Assembly: GCF_003957295.1 (NCBI RefSeq)
Contig: NZ_RQPJ01000021.1
Span: 418,210-482,209, forward strand
DNA: 64,000 nt
Direction of reading: 5' to 3'
DNA from: Arenibacter aquaticus
GTDB taxonomy: Bacteria > Bacteroidota > Bacteroidia > Flavobacteriales > Flavobacteriaceae
Positions 33,504 through 43,768 of the stretch are shown piece by piece (position 1 is the first letter of the stretch; every line of letters starts with the position of its first letter). The notes beneath the pieces are model-generated. The model saw nothing but the letters and a program-made list of their open reading frames with translations. It searched no databases and had not been told where the DNA came from. Both the position numbers and the translations under genes were made by a program.

Positions 33504-36362
33504 ATGAAAAAGTTTTACTTTATTACTGTGATTTTAATGTTTGGAGTGATTGGTTTTGCCAGCGCCCAGATTTCCGGTACCGTTATGGATGAAGATGGAG
33601 GAGCCTTACCCGGTGCATCTATTGTCATCAAGGGAAGTACTATGGGCACCACGACGGATTTTGATGGTAATTTTATCATTGAGGCTGCCATGGGGGATAT
33701 TCTAGTGGTCTCCTATATTGGTTTTGAAACCTTAGAGGTTCCGGTGGATAGTACCCAAATGATAATTCGCTTAACCTCTGGGGTAGCATTGTCCGAGGTG
33801 ATTATTGTAGGTTCCCGTAATCCCAATAGAACGGCTACGGAGAGTACGGTGCCTGTAGATGTCATAGATATGAAGGAGTTGAATAATGTGGCTCCCCAGG
33901 TAAATCTTAATCAGATTTTGAATTATGTAGCGCCATCTTTCACCTCCAATACCCAGACCATTTCCGATGGTACGGACCATATAGATCCTGCCTCATTAAG
34001 GGGGTTGGGTCCAGACCAGGTATTGGTTCTCATAAATGGAAAAAGAAGACATACCTCCTCCTTGATCAACGTTAACGGTACTTTTGGTAGGGGAAGTGTG
34101 GGCACCGATCTAAATGCCATTCCTGCCGCTGCCATACAGCGTATAGAGGTGTTGCGAGACGGTGCAGCCGCTCAATATGGATCGGATGCCATTGCAGGGG
34201 TAATCAATATTATTCTTAATAAAAGCGTAAACGAACTAACAACTACCGTGACAACGGGGGCCAACTTCACTAAGAATGCCAACGATCAAACAGGTGGTGT
34301 AGATGGGGAAACCACCAATGTATCGGCAAGTTACGGTATCCCCCTGGGTGATAATGGCGGATTCATTAACTTTTCGGGTGACTTTGATGTGCGTGAAGAT
34401 TACGGACGGATGAAGGAATGGGAAGGTGAAGTATTCAACTTGTATAATACTGTTGAACGTGTAGCTAATTCAGATGGATATGACATCGCAAATTTATTGG
34501 ATGATGATGTGGCCGATGTTATACAATACGCGGATCAAGCTGGGATAGATAGAAACGGAGCAACTACCAAGGAGGAATTGAGAACCGTTCTCAGTGCTGA
34601 TGCAACGGAAGCGGAGCTTACAGCCAGGGGTCAACAAAGAAGTGATTATAATATGCGGGTAGGGCAATCGGCCTTACGGGGAGGTCGTTTATTTTTAAAT
34701 TTCTCCCTGCCCTTGGATGAGGTAGGTACTACTTTGTATTCTTTTGGGGGCATTAGCTCTAGAACTGGAAATTCAGCCGGATTTTACAGGTTGCCAAACC
34801 AAAGTAGAACATATACCCCTGCTTATATAAATGGCTTTCTGCCGGAAATCAATTCCAACATTAAAGATCAGTCCATTTCCCTAGGTGTTAAGGGGATGAT
34901 TGGGGATTGGAGCGTAGATTTTAGCAATACCTATGGTAAGAATTCATTTCTGTATACCATAGGAAACACTTTTAATGCCTCTATGCAAAATGCCTCCCCA
35001 ACCTTTTTTGATGCTGGTGGATTTTCATTTCTTCAAAACACCACCAATTTGGACATTACCCAATTTTTTCCAGATACCATGTCGGGCTTAAACATTGCCT
35101 TTGGGGCGGAATATAGAGTGGAGAATTACGATATAGTTGCAGGTGAGGAAGCTTCTTATGCCCAATACACGGCAAATGGACAACGTATAACTTTGGCATC
35201 ACAACAACCGTCCCAGGATTTCTTTGGCGCAGCTAGGCCAGGAGGTTCTCAGGTTTTTCCCGGATTTTCTCCCGCCAATGAATTGTCTAGAGGGCGCAGT
35301 AGTGTGGCCGGTTATTTTGATGTGGAGGCCGACTTCTCGGAAGCGTTTTTGGCCAGTTTTGCTACGCGATATGAGAATTATAGCGATTTTGGAGGAACCA
35401 TCAATTTTAAATTGGCAGGGAGGTTAAAAGCATCCGATAACCTAAATATCCGGGCGGCTTTAAATACTGGATTTAGGGCACCTTCCCTGCACCAAATCAA
35501 TTTTAATTCTACCTCTACTATTTTTGACAACCAGGGAAATCCACAAGAAGTAGGTACTTTTGCCAATGACAGCAGGGCGGCCAAATTATTGGGGATTCCA
35601 CAGCTAAAGGAAGAAACTTCCAATAGTGTAAGTTTGGGGCTTACCGCTAAAATCCCGGATGCCAATATTACGGTGACCGTGGATGGTTATTTTGTAAAAA
35701 TCAATGACAGGGTGGTTTATACAGGACAGTTCTCAGGTCCTGGAACAGGAACGGAATTGGATAACCTTTTACGACAGGCAAATGCCACAGCTGCCTCTTT
35801 CTTTGCCAATGCCATAGATACCGAGTCCAAGGGATTGGATATTGTTGTGACCCATAACACCAACCTTGGTGATAATTGGCGATTAAAATCGGATCTTGCA
35901 GGTACCTTGTCCAAAACAAAAAAAGTAGGGGATATTAATGCGTCCGATGTTTTGAGGAATGCCGGTTTAGTAGGCACCTATTTCCCTGAAGATAGCAGGG
36001 TTTACCTAGAAGAGGCCGTGCCGAGGACAAAAATAAATCTTTCCAATAGCCTTACCTCTGAAAAATTCATCATATTTCTGAGAAATGTATATTTTGGGGA
36101 AGTCACCGAGGCCACTACCATTGTGGCAAACCAACAAGTTTTTGGAACCAAATTGGTGACTGACCTCTCTGTAGGATATAAAGTAACAGATGAACTAACC
36201 ATGACCTTGGGAGCAAATAATTTATTTGATATTTATCCAGATCGCGCCGAAGATGAATTCGGCAATAGAAGTTCCGGACGATTTGATTGGTCACGTAGGG
36301 CACAACAGTTTGGTATTGGAGGAAGATTTCTTTTTGCCAGGTTGAATTTTACCTTAAAATAA
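33504..36362 (+). CDS. Large TonB-dependent outer-membrane receptor
   Basis: This 952-residue importer has a signal peptide (about 1-21, ending ASAQ), a CarboxypepD_reg-like domain (about 22-100, [20 protein letters not shown]), a plug (about 105-235) with [20 protein letters not shown] and [20 protein letters not shown], and a barrel ending in LK after FARLNFT. The [16 protein letters not shown] plug loop is shared with a subgroup of receptors of unknown substrate. No SusD-like gene follows, so it is not a canonical polysaccharide locus. It has its own terminator. Confidence 0.95.
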   Translation: MKKFYFITVILMFGVIGFASAQISGTVMDEDGGALPGASIVIKGSTMGTTTDFDGNFIIEAAMGDILVVSYIGFETLEVPVDSTQMIIRLTSGVALSEVIIVGSRNPNRTATESTVPVDVIDMKELNNVAPQVNLNQILNYVAPSFTSNTQTISDGTDHIDPASLRGLGPDQVLVLINGKRRHTSSLINVNGTFGRGSVGTDLNAIPAAAIQRIEVLRDGAAAQYGSDAIAGVINIILNKSVNELTTTVTTGANFTKNANDQTGGVDGETTNVSASYGIPLGDNGGFINFSGDFDVREDYGRMKEWEGEVFNLYNTVERVANSDGYDIANLLDDDVADVIQYADQAGIDRNGATTKEELRTVLSADATEAELTARGQQRSDYNMRVGQSALRGGRLFLNFSLPLDEVGTTLYSFGGISSRTGNSAGFYRLPNQSRTYTPAYINGFLPEINSNIKDQSISLGVKGMIGDWSVDFSNTYGKNSFLYTIGNTFNASMQNASPTFFDAGGFSFLQNTTNLDITQFFPDTMSGLNIAFGAEYRVENYDIVAGEEASYAQYTANGQRITLASQQPSQDFFGAARPGGSQVFPGFSPANELSRGRSSVAGYFDVEADFSEAFLASFATRYENYSDFGGTINFKLAGRLKASDNLNIRAALNTGFRAPSLHQINFNSTSTIFDNQGNPQEVGTFANDSRAAKLLGIPQLKEETSNSVSLGLTAKIPDANITVTVDGYFVKINDRVVYTGQFSGPGTGTELDNLLRQANATAASFFANAIDTESKGLDIVVTHNTNLGDNWRLKSDLAGTLSKTKKVGDINASDVLRNAGLVGTYFPEDSRVYLEEAVPRTKINLSNSLTSEKFIIFLRNVYFGEVTEATTIVANQQVFGTKLVTDLSVGYKVTDELTMTLGANNLFDIYPDRAEDEFGNRSSGRFDWSRRAQQFGIGGRFLFARLNFTLK

Positions 36363-36384
36363 AACCCAAACCCTTTTCAATTGT

Positions 36385-36413
36385 AAAAAGCCACGTTTAA
36401 GTGGCTTTTTTTT
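36385..36413 (+). terminator. Terminator of the large TonB receptor
   Basis: Perfect stem aaaaagccac (36385-36394) and gtggcttttt (36401-36410), 6-base loop, T tail. Confidence 0.92.
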
Positions 36414-36595
36414 GCTTAAGCTAATTGTTTTCGAAGATTAGGAAGGTCAATAGTCATTTCCTCTACGGGGCCTAAAATCATTTGGATGTTAAATTTTGTT
36501 TAAAATAGTACTATATTATACATAGTAGCGTAACATTCACTGCTGTTTTTCGTCTTCTAGTTATAATTGCAAGCAACAATATTAAATTAACAGGG

Positions 36596-36721
36596 ATGAA
36601 AATATCAGATAAATACCATTTCATACAAATATTGATATTGTCAACAAATGGCATTTGGAAAAGCAATGGGCAAAAAATTTATAAACTGTCTAGGGGATTT
36701 AAATTAAATAACATCAATTAA
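36596..36721 (+). CDS. Micro-ORF 1 of a tandem set, 41 residues
   Basis: An intact frame MKISDKYHFIQILILSTNG continues NGIWKSNGQK and ends LNNIN. It is the first of three short plus-strand frames between the receptor terminator and a second terminator at 37017. It contains an isolated Trp followed by a basic run, like the next two. Function unknown; coding status tentative. Confidence 0.25.
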   Translation: MKISDKYHFIQILILSTNGIWKSNGQKIYKLSRGFKLNNIN

Positions 36722-36734
36722 AAAAATCAACATC

Positions 36735-36821
36735 ATGGAAACTATTAACAAGCATCACGTAAAGCAGACGATTCAACATTCGAAAAGCAATATTTGGAAT
36801 ACTAAAAGGCGCTTCAGGTAA
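36735..36821 (+). CDS. Micro-ORF 2 of a tandem set, 28 residues
   Basis: The frame METINKHHVKQTIQHSKSNI ends WNTKRRFR. It starts 13 bases after micro-ORF 1. Its leader aaaaaatcaacatcATG is almost identical to that of micro-ORF 3 (aaaaaatagacatcATG), which argues for real translation starts. Very basic and His-rich. No homologue recognised. Confidence 0.35.
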   Translation: METINKHHVKQTIQHSKSNIWNTKRRFR

Positions 36822-36852
36822 GGGCGAAAATGAATTTTAAAAAATAGACATC

Positions 36853-36984
36853 ATGAAATCATTCATTCATAAATCAGAATCGGAAGTATCTAATTTTAAG
36901 TTAAGCGGGGAAAGTATCTTTTTCGCAAACTTCAGAAGTATCAAAAAAAATAGGTGGGCAGAACGTAGAATTTATTTAAACTAA
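36853..36984 (+). CDS. Micro-ORF 3 of a tandem set, 43 residues
   Basis: The frame MKSFIHKSESEVSNFKLSGE continues to SIKKNRWAERRIYLN. The leader before its ATG matches that of micro-ORF 2 at 12 of 14 positions. It is followed 32 bases later by a strong terminator. It shares with the others a Trp next to basic residues. Possible roles are a secreted or regulatory peptide or a precursor; nothing decides between them. Confidence 0.4.
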   Translation: MKSFIHKSESEVSNFKLSGESIFFANFRSIKKNRWAERRIYLN

Positions 36985-37016
36985 TGAGGCTTGTTTTAAG
37001 GCCCATTCTTCTTTTT

Positions 37017-37052
37017 AAATGCGGTGGATAAGAAGGTCTACCGCATTTTTTT
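37017..37052 (+). terminator. Terminator of the micro-ORF unit
   Basis: Stem aaatgcggtgga (37017-37028) with tctaccgcattt (37037-37048), one G-U pair, then a T run. It defines a short plus-strand transcription unit that holds only the micro-ORFs. Confidence 0.85.
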
Positions 37053-37090
37053 AATTCTCCTAAAACCTACACTACCCTTCCCTTTGAGTT

Positions 37091-38032
37091 TTAAAGTTCA
37101 TCTTTGGTACCGAACTTACCGGAAAACCTTGTAAACAAAACAATTTTTTTGCGGGTATTTATAAAATAGACCCCTGTTAGCAGTACTACTGCTGCTACGG
37201 CCGATTGGGTGGTAATTTCCTCTTCCAAAAAAAACCAACCCAACAACAAAGCTATAATTGGGTTCACATAGGTAGAGGTGGCCACCTTTTCTGGAGAAAC
37301 CACTTTAAGTAAATAATTAAAGGCCGTAAAGGCCACAATACTTCCAAAAATAATCAATAATAACATAGAATAGAGAACAGGATTGCTCCAGTCTGTAGGT
37401 GACGTCCAGGGCTCTCCTATAAGTAGGCTGCCAATCATTAAAATGATACCTGCCGCGAACATTTGAAATCCAGTATTCACAAAATAGTTGCTGGGGAGGT
37501 CTGCTTTTCCCACAAATAAGCTGGCATAGGCCCAACTAATCATGCAAAAGAAAATCATGACCATTCCCAAAACTGAATTCTCCCTGTTTAACAGCTGTTG
37601 CTGACTAACCAATAAATAAATGCCCAATATACCTATGGCTACCCCAATCAAGGACAAGGGCTGTATCTTTTTTCCCTGAAGGATGCGCATCATTAATAAA
37701 ATGACCAAGGGTTGGGCCGATATCTCCAGCGCGGCAAAACCGCTATCTACATATCGCAGTGCCCAGACTACAAATCCATTCCCAAAAGCTAGGAATAAGA
37801 ATCCGGCAATGCTCGTGTTGATCAGTTGTTTTTTAGTAATTCCCAGGGGTATTCCCGTTAATTTACAAATCAAAAATATTAACAGGCCGGCAATAGTAAA
37901 ACGAATGGATGCAAGCATAAAGGGAGGCAATTCCTGTACTGCTATTTTGTTTAGAAGATAGGTAGAACCCCAAATAACGTATATGGCAAAAAATGCAAGT
38001 ACGATCAGAATGGTGTTTCGGGATTGGGCCAT
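37091..38032 (-). CDS. EamA-family permease (RhaT/YedA-like)
   Basis: This complete 313-residue DMT-superfamily inner-membrane exporter has ten predicted helices in two EamA repeats (about 10-145 and 155-295). Helix 1 contains IWGSTYLLNKIA, and the second repeat has VATSTYVNPIIALLLGWFFLEE, both family landmarks. Substrates in the family are amino acids, nucleotides or drugs; unknown here. It stands alone. Confidence 0.93.
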   Translation of the reverse strand: MAQSRNTILIVLAFFAIYVIWGSTYLLNKIAVQELPPFMLASIRFTIAGLLIFLICKLTGIPLGITKKQLINTSIAGFLFLAFGNGFVVWALRYVDSGFAALEISAQPLVILLMMRILQGKKIQPLSLIGVAIGILGIYLLVSQQQLLNRENSVLGMVMIFFCMISWAYASLFVGKADLPSNYFVNTGFQMFAAGIILMIGSLLIGEPWTSPTDWSNPVLYSMLLLIIFGSIVAFTAFNYLLKVVSPEKVATSTYVNPIIALLLGWFFLEEEITTQSAVAAVVLLTGVYFINTRKKIVLFTRFSGKFGTKDEL

Positions 38033-38224
38033 AGAAAAAATGCTTTAGCATTAGGTCACAAAAGTAGGTATAACTTTACAATCTGAGTTCATTTGTAACT
38101 CCGCAATCACTTACTTGTGTCAGAGGGCTGTGAAACCAGAATGAGGTATTAAAACTATGGGAGACGTGTTAAGGCATTGATGAAATTTCATGGACCCTAC
38201 CAAGGCTGGGGATTTGGCTACAAG

Positions 38225-39919
38225 TTACCAGCTTCCTCCTCCTCCTCCTCCAAAGCCGCCCCCTGAGGACCCTCCTCCTGAGCTGCTACTGCTGGACGGG
38301 GAACTTACCATATTATTTTTTGTGCTGCTCATAGCACTGGAGAAAGATTTAGAAAATTGGCTCATGGATAAATGGCTTTGAGAACTAGAAGTATACCAGT
38401 CTGGGGGAGGGATATTTAAGTCTCTGAATTTTTTTGACCATTTATCAAACATCCCAAAGGCCAGGGCATAACCCAATGTATTTTCAAAATAATGGGGGTC
38501 GTCCTGTAGGAGCATTTTTAGTCTGTTTTGTTCGGCAACCTTTATGAACCTCTTGAATCCTTTTAATTCGGATAAGAGCTCATTGCCTTTGGCATTCTTT
38601 TTTACCATGTAGCTATTAACAAAAAGTAATAAAATACAGGAAATTACTATTGCTACGGCCGCCAAGGGTCCCCAAAAGAATAGTCCTGTCAAGGTTAGCC
38701 CAATGGCCAAAACTACCAATATAAAATACATTATACCCTGCATTTTTTTGGACTTCGCTTCGTAATAGAGTTGGGCTTCTTCTTTTAATTGGCTGCGGGC
38801 CTCTGCCATTTTTATGTAAAAGCTATTTTTAAGGCTGGAGACGAGGACTTCTGTACCGGCTATATTGCTGTTATCTCCAAAGAGGCCCTTGAATATTTCC
38901 ATTTCATATGGTTGGGCATCAGGGCCCAAGGATTGTAAGCGAATAATTTTGGTGTCTTTGGATCCGAAAAGGCCCTTCTTGGGCATTTCCTGGATTCGGA
39001 TAATCCCTTTGGCCCCCCAATAGGGCAATAAGGAAATTAAATCTGAATTGTCCTCCCTGTCATTGATCAGGAATCCTACCATGGCCGGATCTATATTGTC
39101 TGGAGGGAAATAGGTAGTGGTGGCAATTACCCTCTTGTCCTTGCCAAAATCCCACCAAACCTTAAAGAATGCAAAGAACTGTATTAGTATTAGTATTATC
39201 CAACCGAACTGGTCCCAAAAAGGCCAAAATGGTTTTTCTTCCTGTACAGTACCTGGGGGAAGGTTTATCAATACCGTTACACTTTGACCTGGATGGGATA
39301 TAAACCCAGCCTTGCTTGTTCCGGAAAACTCATTGCCCGTATAGTATAATTGCATATCCCTGCTTAGGGTATTGGTTCCTCTATCCCCAGAGTATACAAA
39401 ACTATTTTCTTGGTTAAGTGTTACATTGTCGGGGACGCGTACTTTAAAATTTACTTGGTGAAAATCGGCCTGCCAACCCTCAGGTTTTATATTCCAATAG
39501 AAACGGATTTGAGAATTCTCAAAAAGAAGGGCGTTGTGTACCCGATAACTTATTTCATAATGCTGGGGCCCTACTACGGTAATATCCTTATCCCCTATTT
39601 TAATATCCATTTTGTCTTGTAGTTTTTGCACAAAATCAAATGGGACGTCATATTTGTGATTTGGAACGTCAACTTTTTTTATAAGGATTTTTCTTGTGGA
39701 ATGGCCCCCTGTAGAATCAACCAAGTCGTATTCTGTCTGAATGGTTCTATAAATGCCATGTTTGGGTATTTCAAAATTGATGTCGTATTTTTCAATCACA
39801 TCAAAGTAGCCCTCTTGATGCAGCGTAATGTCCACAGTGTAATTTTTTACCGTAAAGTCCTGGGTTCTCCCCACAAAAGAGATTAAGAACGGCAGTAGGA
39901 AATAAAATATCTTTTTCAT
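38225..39919 (-). CDS. DUF2207-family membrane protein with Gly-rich tail
   Basis: This is a 564-residue membrane protein with a signal peptide (about 1-19), a large extracytoplasmic N-terminal domain (about 20-225, DUF2207), a helix (FWPFWDQFGWIILILIQFFAFF), a cytoplasmic region, two helices (about 395-440) and a tail of Ser then Gly (SGGGSSGGGFGGGGGGSW). The C-terminus is low complexity. It overlaps lemA by one base (stop of lemA inside its start), the usual LemA-DUF2207 pair. Function unknown, perhaps envelope stress or secretion. Confidence 0.9.
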   Translation of the reverse strand: MKKIFYFLLPFLISFVGRTQDFTVKNYTVDITLHQEGYFDVIEKYDINFEIPKHGIYRTIQTEYDLVDSTGGHSTRKILIKKVDVPNHKYDVPFDFVQKLQDKMDIKIGDKDITVVGPQHYEISYRVHNALLFENSQIRFYWNIKPEGWQADFHQVNFKVRVPDNVTLNQENSFVYSGDRGTNTLSRDMQLYYTGNEFSGTSKAGFISHPGQSVTVLINLPPGTVQEEKPFWPFWDQFGWIILILIQFFAFFKVWWDFGKDKRVIATTTYFPPDNIDPAMVGFLINDREDNSDLISLLPYWGAKGIIRIQEMPKKGLFGSKDTKIIRLQSLGPDAQPYEMEIFKGLFGDNSNIAGTEVLVSSLKNSFYIKMAEARSQLKEEAQLYYEAKSKKMQGIMYFILVVLAIGLTLTGLFFWGPLAAVAIVISCILLLFVNSYMVKKNAKGNELLSELKGFKRFIKVAEQNRLKMLLQDDPHYFENTLGYALAFGMFDKWSKKFRDLNIPPPDWYTSSSQSHLSMSQFSKSFSSAMSSTKNNMVSSPSSSSSSGGGSSGGGFGGGGGGSW

Positions 39920-40479
39920 TAAGAGAAATCCACTTTTACATTGGCCCTGCTTGCCTCATCAGTTTCAAAATAATCGAATTTTCGATATTTGAACATACTG
40001 GCTACCAATACACCTGGGACACTTTCCCCATAGGTATTGTTCTCCCTAACAGAACCATTATAATAGCGCCTTGCTCGTTCAAGATTTTCTTCAATTTCAT
40101 TTAATTTTTGCTGAAGATCTAAAAAACTGGCATTGGCCTTTAAGTCTGGATAGGCTTCACTTAGGGCAAATATGCTACGTAGACTTTGTTGTAATTGGTT
40201 TTCGGCCTTAATCTGTGCGTTGATATCCCCTGTAGGGACCGCCATGGCAGCGTTACGGGCATGGATGACCGAATCTAGGGTAGATTTTTCATGCTCTGCG
40301 TAGCCCTTGACCGTTTCTACTAGATTAGGTATAAGGTCATACCGTCTTCTCAGGGCCACATCAATATTACTCCAGGCATCCAATACGAAGTTCCTTAATT
40401 TGGCAAAGCGATTGTAAACATTTATTAGAAAGAGTACTAGTAAGGAAACAATACCCAAAAAAACAAACAAAGCGATCAT
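39919..40479 (-). CDS. lemA: LemA family protein
   Basis: This 186-residue protein has one N-terminal membrane helix (about 2-22, FVFLGIVSLLVLFLINVYN) and a long helical domain with the LemA motif LVETVKGYAEHEKSTLD, then AYPDLKAN and NLERARRYYNGSVREYN-like sequence (here VRENNTYGESVPG). The helical domain is predicted to lie outside the inner membrane. It is coupled to the DUF2207 gene by a one-base overlap. Confidence 0.93.
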   Translation of the reverse strand: MIALFVFLGIVSLLVLFLINVYNRFAKLRNFVLDAWSNIDVALRRRYDLIPNLVETVKGYAEHEKSTLDSVIHARNAAMAVPTGDINAQIKAENQLQQSLRSIFALSEAYPDLKANASFLDLQQKLNEIEENLERARRYYNGSVRENNTYGESVPGVLVASMFKYRKFDYFETDEASRANVKVDFS

Positions 40480-40645
40480 GGTTTAGTGGTTTAGATGATA
40501 TATTAGTTATGGTTAGGACTAAGTTACCTATTTTTTTGTTGGAATGGCATAGATGTAGGGGCTATTTATGGCCGTATTGATTTTTGTAGACAAGAAATAT
40601 CTGAAAGGGTAATCCAATATTCTATATACTTCATACGGGAACCCA

Positions 40646-40670
40646 AATAAAAAAGGCACCATAGGTGCCT
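40646..40670 (-). terminator. Terminator of the NTF2-like gene
   Basis: A 7-bp stem aggcacc/ggtgcct (40654-40660 and 40664-40670) with a 3-base loop is followed on the minus strand by TTTTTTA. It lies 23 bases after the gene end at 40693. Confidence 0.8.
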
Positions 40671-40692
40671 CATGTTCTGTGTTCTTAACTAC

Positions 40693-41622
40693 TTATTTGC
40701 TGTCCAAAATTTTGGTGCTGACATATGCGATTGTTCTTATGACTTTTCCCTCATCGTTAAAATCATGGGTATACATGGCGGGTAATATAAACTTTTTGCC
40801 ATCGGATTTTCTGGTAATCCTAAATTTCCACCAAGACTGCACCACCTTCGCGTCTTGCATATCGTATTCCAAATAATCTGGATAGCCCTGCTCATCAACA
40901 CTATCAATATTGTAGGTTTCCAGTATTTGGTTATTTCTTTCTTTAGCCTGCTCCAGATCCATGGACTCCCCATCGGGCAGTTCAAGACTATAGAAAACTG
41001 CATTTTCATCAAAAAAACTATAATAGGTATCCAAATCATTAAATTCAAAGGCATGCATCATTACCCGTACGGTGTTAATATTATCATGATGGTTATAAAT
41101 TATACCATTCTGCCGATCATTAAAACTTCTACGTACTTCCCAAATAACATTATTGTCATAGTAATTGATGAGGGTTTTTATTTTATTGTCCTCATTAAGT
41201 TTGTACAATGTATGGTAGGGCATATCAAGCTTTACCCCGGATTTGTTGTGCATGCCTTTTAAATGGTCCCATGTCTGTACCCATATTCCACTTTTCTTAT
41301 ATTCCAAGGCATCAGGATAAGCTCCTTTTGTGGGCTCTATTTGAAGGTAGGAGATATTGTCTTTCCAGAATTTAACGCTCTCCAGATACTGTTCTTTGTT
41401 TCTCCCTTTGTCGTCCTTGTCCGTGCTAAACCCATTGTAGGACATAAAATCATCTGCTAAATAGGTGCTTACTTTCTCTACATCCCCGGCCACAAATGCC
41501 GTCGTCATGGCATTGACGGTCTCAATTGCAGGATGTTCCAAATAAATAGTACCGTTCTTTTTCTTTTGTGAAAGACCTATTACTGTGCTGAGCATTAAGG
41601 TCAAAATAAGTGTTCTTTTCAT
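40693..41622 (-). CDS. Exported protein with two NTF2/SnoaL-like domains
   Basis: A signal peptide (about 1-18, ending GLSQ) is followed by two related alpha/beta domains. The first (about 30-165) opens with ETVNAMTTAFVAGDVEKVSTYLADDF and the second (about 175-305) with INTVRVMMHAFEFNDLDTYYSFFDENAVFY, both NTF2-like cone-fold starts with a buried binding pocket. Each ends in a W-rich strand (WDHLKGMH, QSWWKFRI). Catalysis is unknown, since the family includes isomerases, hydrolases and binding proteins. Confidence 0.8.
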   Translation of the reverse strand: MKRTLILTLMLSTVIGLSQKKKNGTIYLEHPAIETVNAMTTAFVAGDVEKVSTYLADDFMSYNGFSTDKDDKGRNKEQYLESVKFWKDNISYLQIEPTKGAYPDALEYKKSGIWVQTWDHLKGMHNKSGVKLDMPYHTLYKLNEDNKIKTLINYYDNNVIWEVRRSFNDRQNGIIYNHHDNINTVRVMMHAFEFNDLDTYYSFFDENAVFYSLELPDGESMDLEQAKERNNQILETYNIDSVDEQGYPDYLEYDMQDAKVVQSWWKFRITRKSDGKKFILPAMYTHDFNDEGKVIRTIAYVSTKILDSK

Positions 41623-41880
41623 ATCAAATTATTCTTAGGTTATTGTTTATTGGAAAAAGGTCCGTTTCAATTGTAAGTAAGTTAGATTGTGTTAATTTTC
41701 TATATTCGTAAGGACGAAGTCATCTTTTTTTTGTCCGAAATAAGGGTATTTCTTATCCTACAGAATAATTCATTTCTATTTGTTCTTTATTATTGAATTT
41801 GGACCATTTGATTGTAGTGGAGGGAAATACCTTGTTTGGATGACTTATCATACATCAATGTCCAAGTTGGTAAAGAAGAC

Positions 41881-41888
41881 TAATTTTG
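41881..41888 (+). promoter_or_regulatory. -7 element (TAATTTTG) that decides the start of pirin 1
   Basis: An exact TAnnTTTG match lies 14 bases before the ATG at 41903. Longer upstream starts for the pirin would fall inside or ahead of it, so the ATG at 41903 is preferred. Confidence 0.6.
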
Positions 41889-41902
41889 GAAAAACAAAAA
41901 TC

Positions 41903-42616
41903 ATGAAAACAATATTTCATAAATCGGAAACAAGAGGACATGCCGATCATGGTTGGCTTAGGTCATATCACAGTTTTAGTTTTGCAAATTACCACGACCC
42001 GAGTAGAATGAATTTTGGAATGTTAAGGGTGCTAAATGATGATGTGGTTGCAGGAGGACAGGGTTTTGGACAGCATCCCCATAAGAATATGGAAATTATT
42101 TCCATTCCCCTGAAAGGAGATTTGGAGCACAAGGACAGTATGGGAAATACTACTGTTATTAGGGAAGGCGACATTCAGGTGATGAGTGCCGGAACAGGTG
42201 TATTTCATAGCGAGTACAATAAGAACAAGGAAGAAGCGGTTATATTTCTACAGATTTGGGTTTTTCCAAATAAGCAAAATGTTACCCCAAGATATGATCA
42301 AATTGCTACGAGTGGTATAGCTACAAAAAACGCTCTTTACCAAGTCTTGTCCCCAAACAAAGACGGACAGGGAGTGTGGATACATCAGGATGCCTGGTTT
42401 TCATTAGGTGATTTTGATGCCGATCGCTCTGCTACCTATACTTTAAATAAAGCTGACAATGGGGTATATGTTTTTGTATTGGAAGGTAGTCTTAAAATAG
42501 GAGAGCAATCCTTGGATAGCCGTGACGGAATGGGGATTTGGGATACCAATGAAATATCCTTTGCCACTGGTACAGCCACCAAGGTTTTGATAATGGAAGT
42601 CCCTATGGCCCTATAA
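41903..42616 (+). CDS. Pirin family protein, YhhW type
   Basis: This is a bicupin of 237 residues. The metal-binding HxH is in QGFGQHPHKNME, with the second His and Glu in GVFHSEYN, the quercetinase-like site of pirins. It begins MKTIFHKSETRGHADHGWLRSYHSF, a typical pirin N-terminus; the frame runs 41 codons further upstream without family resemblance, and the promoter position argues against that start. It precedes a second pirin by 62 bases on the same strand. Confidence 0.93.
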   Translation: MKTIFHKSETRGHADHGWLRSYHSFSFANYHDPSRMNFGMLRVLNDDVVAGGQGFGQHPHKNMEIISIPLKGDLEHKDSMGNTTVIREGDIQVMSAGTGVFHSEYNKNKEEAVIFLQIWVFPNKQNVTPRYDQIATSGIATKNALYQVLSPNKDGQGVWIHQDAWFSLGDFDADRSATYTLNKADNGVYVFVLEGSLKIGEQSLDSRDGMGIWDTNEISFATGTATKVLIMEVPMAL

Positions 42617-42678
42617 GACCCGGTAAAAATTTGATAGATTATAGTTATATTTAGGATACTATTTTAATACATAGCACC

Positions 42679-43560
42679 ATGTCCAACCTTAACCTCGTGA
42701 TTCCTGAAAGAGCAGCGAACATTGGTAATTTTATGGTAGGTAGATTACTGCCTTTTAGACAAAAAAGAATGGTTGGCCCCTTTGCTTTTATTGACCATAT
42801 GGGGCCAGTTACCTTGGCCAAAGAGGAACAACTACAAGTGCCCCCACATCCCCATATTGGACTTTCTACCCTTACTTACCTTTTTGAAGGGGTTATTGTA
42901 CATCGGGATAGTCTTGGCAACGAAGTGGAAATTACGCCAGGAGGTGTAAATTGGATGTCGGCCGGGAAAGGTGTTGTTCATTCAGAGCGCAGTCCAGAGC
43001 GCCTAAGGGGAGAGAGAAAGTCCCTTCATGGACTTCAGATCTGGGTTGCACTCCCCAAAGAGCTTGAAGATATGGAGCCTACCTTCACCCACGTAGGAAA
43101 GGAAAATATCCCCAAATGGGATTATATGGGTGTTTCTTATACGCTTATTGCCGGTGAGGCTATGGGGAAAGCATCAGAAGTACCGGTCCACAGTAAACTT
43201 TATTTGCTAGAGTTAAAAACGGAGGACGATCAATACGTATCAATAGGAAAACATTTATATGGGGAAAGTGGGTTGTATATTTTGGAAGGGAGTATTATTA
43301 GTGAAGGAAATACCTATGCTTCGCAGCAAATTTTGATAGCCAAGGAAAGCAGGTTATGCGAATTTCAACTAAAGGCAGGCTCAACCGTTTATATCTTTGG
43401 AGGAGAACCTTTTGCTGAGGAAAGACATATATTTTGGAATTTTGTCTCATCCGATAAGAAGCGTATAGAAAAGGCTAGCCAGGATTGGAAAGGTCAGAAA
43501 TTCCCTAAAGTTCCCGGGGAAACCGATTTTGTCCCGCTTCCTAACCAGAATCTTAAATAA
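42679..43560 (+). CDS. Second pirin family protein
   Basis: This pirin of 293 residues has the cupin metal site PHPHIGLSTLTYL and GVVHSERSPE, followed by the C-terminal pirin domain with YIFGGEPFAEERHIFWNFV. It is longer than and clearly different from pirin 1. The tandem arrangement suggests one transcription unit, although a 62-base gap remains. Substrates are unknown. Confidence 0.93.
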   Translation: MSNLNLVIPERAANIGNFMVGRLLPFRQKRMVGPFAFIDHMGPVTLAKEEQLQVPPHPHIGLSTLTYLFEGVIVHRDSLGNEVEITPGGVNWMSAGKGVVHSERSPERLRGERKSLHGLQIWVALPKELEDMEPTFTHVGKENIPKWDYMGVSYTLIAGEAMGKASEVPVHSKLYLLELKTEDDQYVSIGKHLYGESGLYILEGSIISEGNTYASQQILIAKESRLCEFQLKAGSTVYIFGGEPFAEERHIFWNFVSSDKKRIEKASQDWKGQKFPKVPGETDFVPLPNQNLK

Positions 43561-43571
43561 GAAGGCGGACC

Positions 43572-43627
43572 GGTAATCCATGGAGTATTCCCGCAGCATG
43601 ACCGATGATAATACTCCCCTTATTACC
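43572..43627. repeat. Imperfect inverted repeat after the pirin genes
   Basis: Outer arms ggtaat/attacc and inner arms ggagtatt/aatactcc (43582-43589 and 43610-43617) enclose about 20 bases. Without a T run it is a weak terminator; it may also be a processing site. Confidence 0.35.
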
Positions 43628-43768
43628 ATTCCCTGCCTTAATTGATAGTTTGTGTCAGTATTTATTCAGCTTTTTGCCGAGTTGCCAGGTGCTTTATCGA
43701 ATAGGGAGAGGAAGGCACCTTATTTGTCGCGCATATTTATTAAATTAATAGTGAAGTATCGTAGATAA

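Noticed and set aside
33504-36362. Polysaccharide utilisation locus (SusC/SusD)
   Set aside because: There is no SusD-like gene or glycoside hydrolase next to the receptor.
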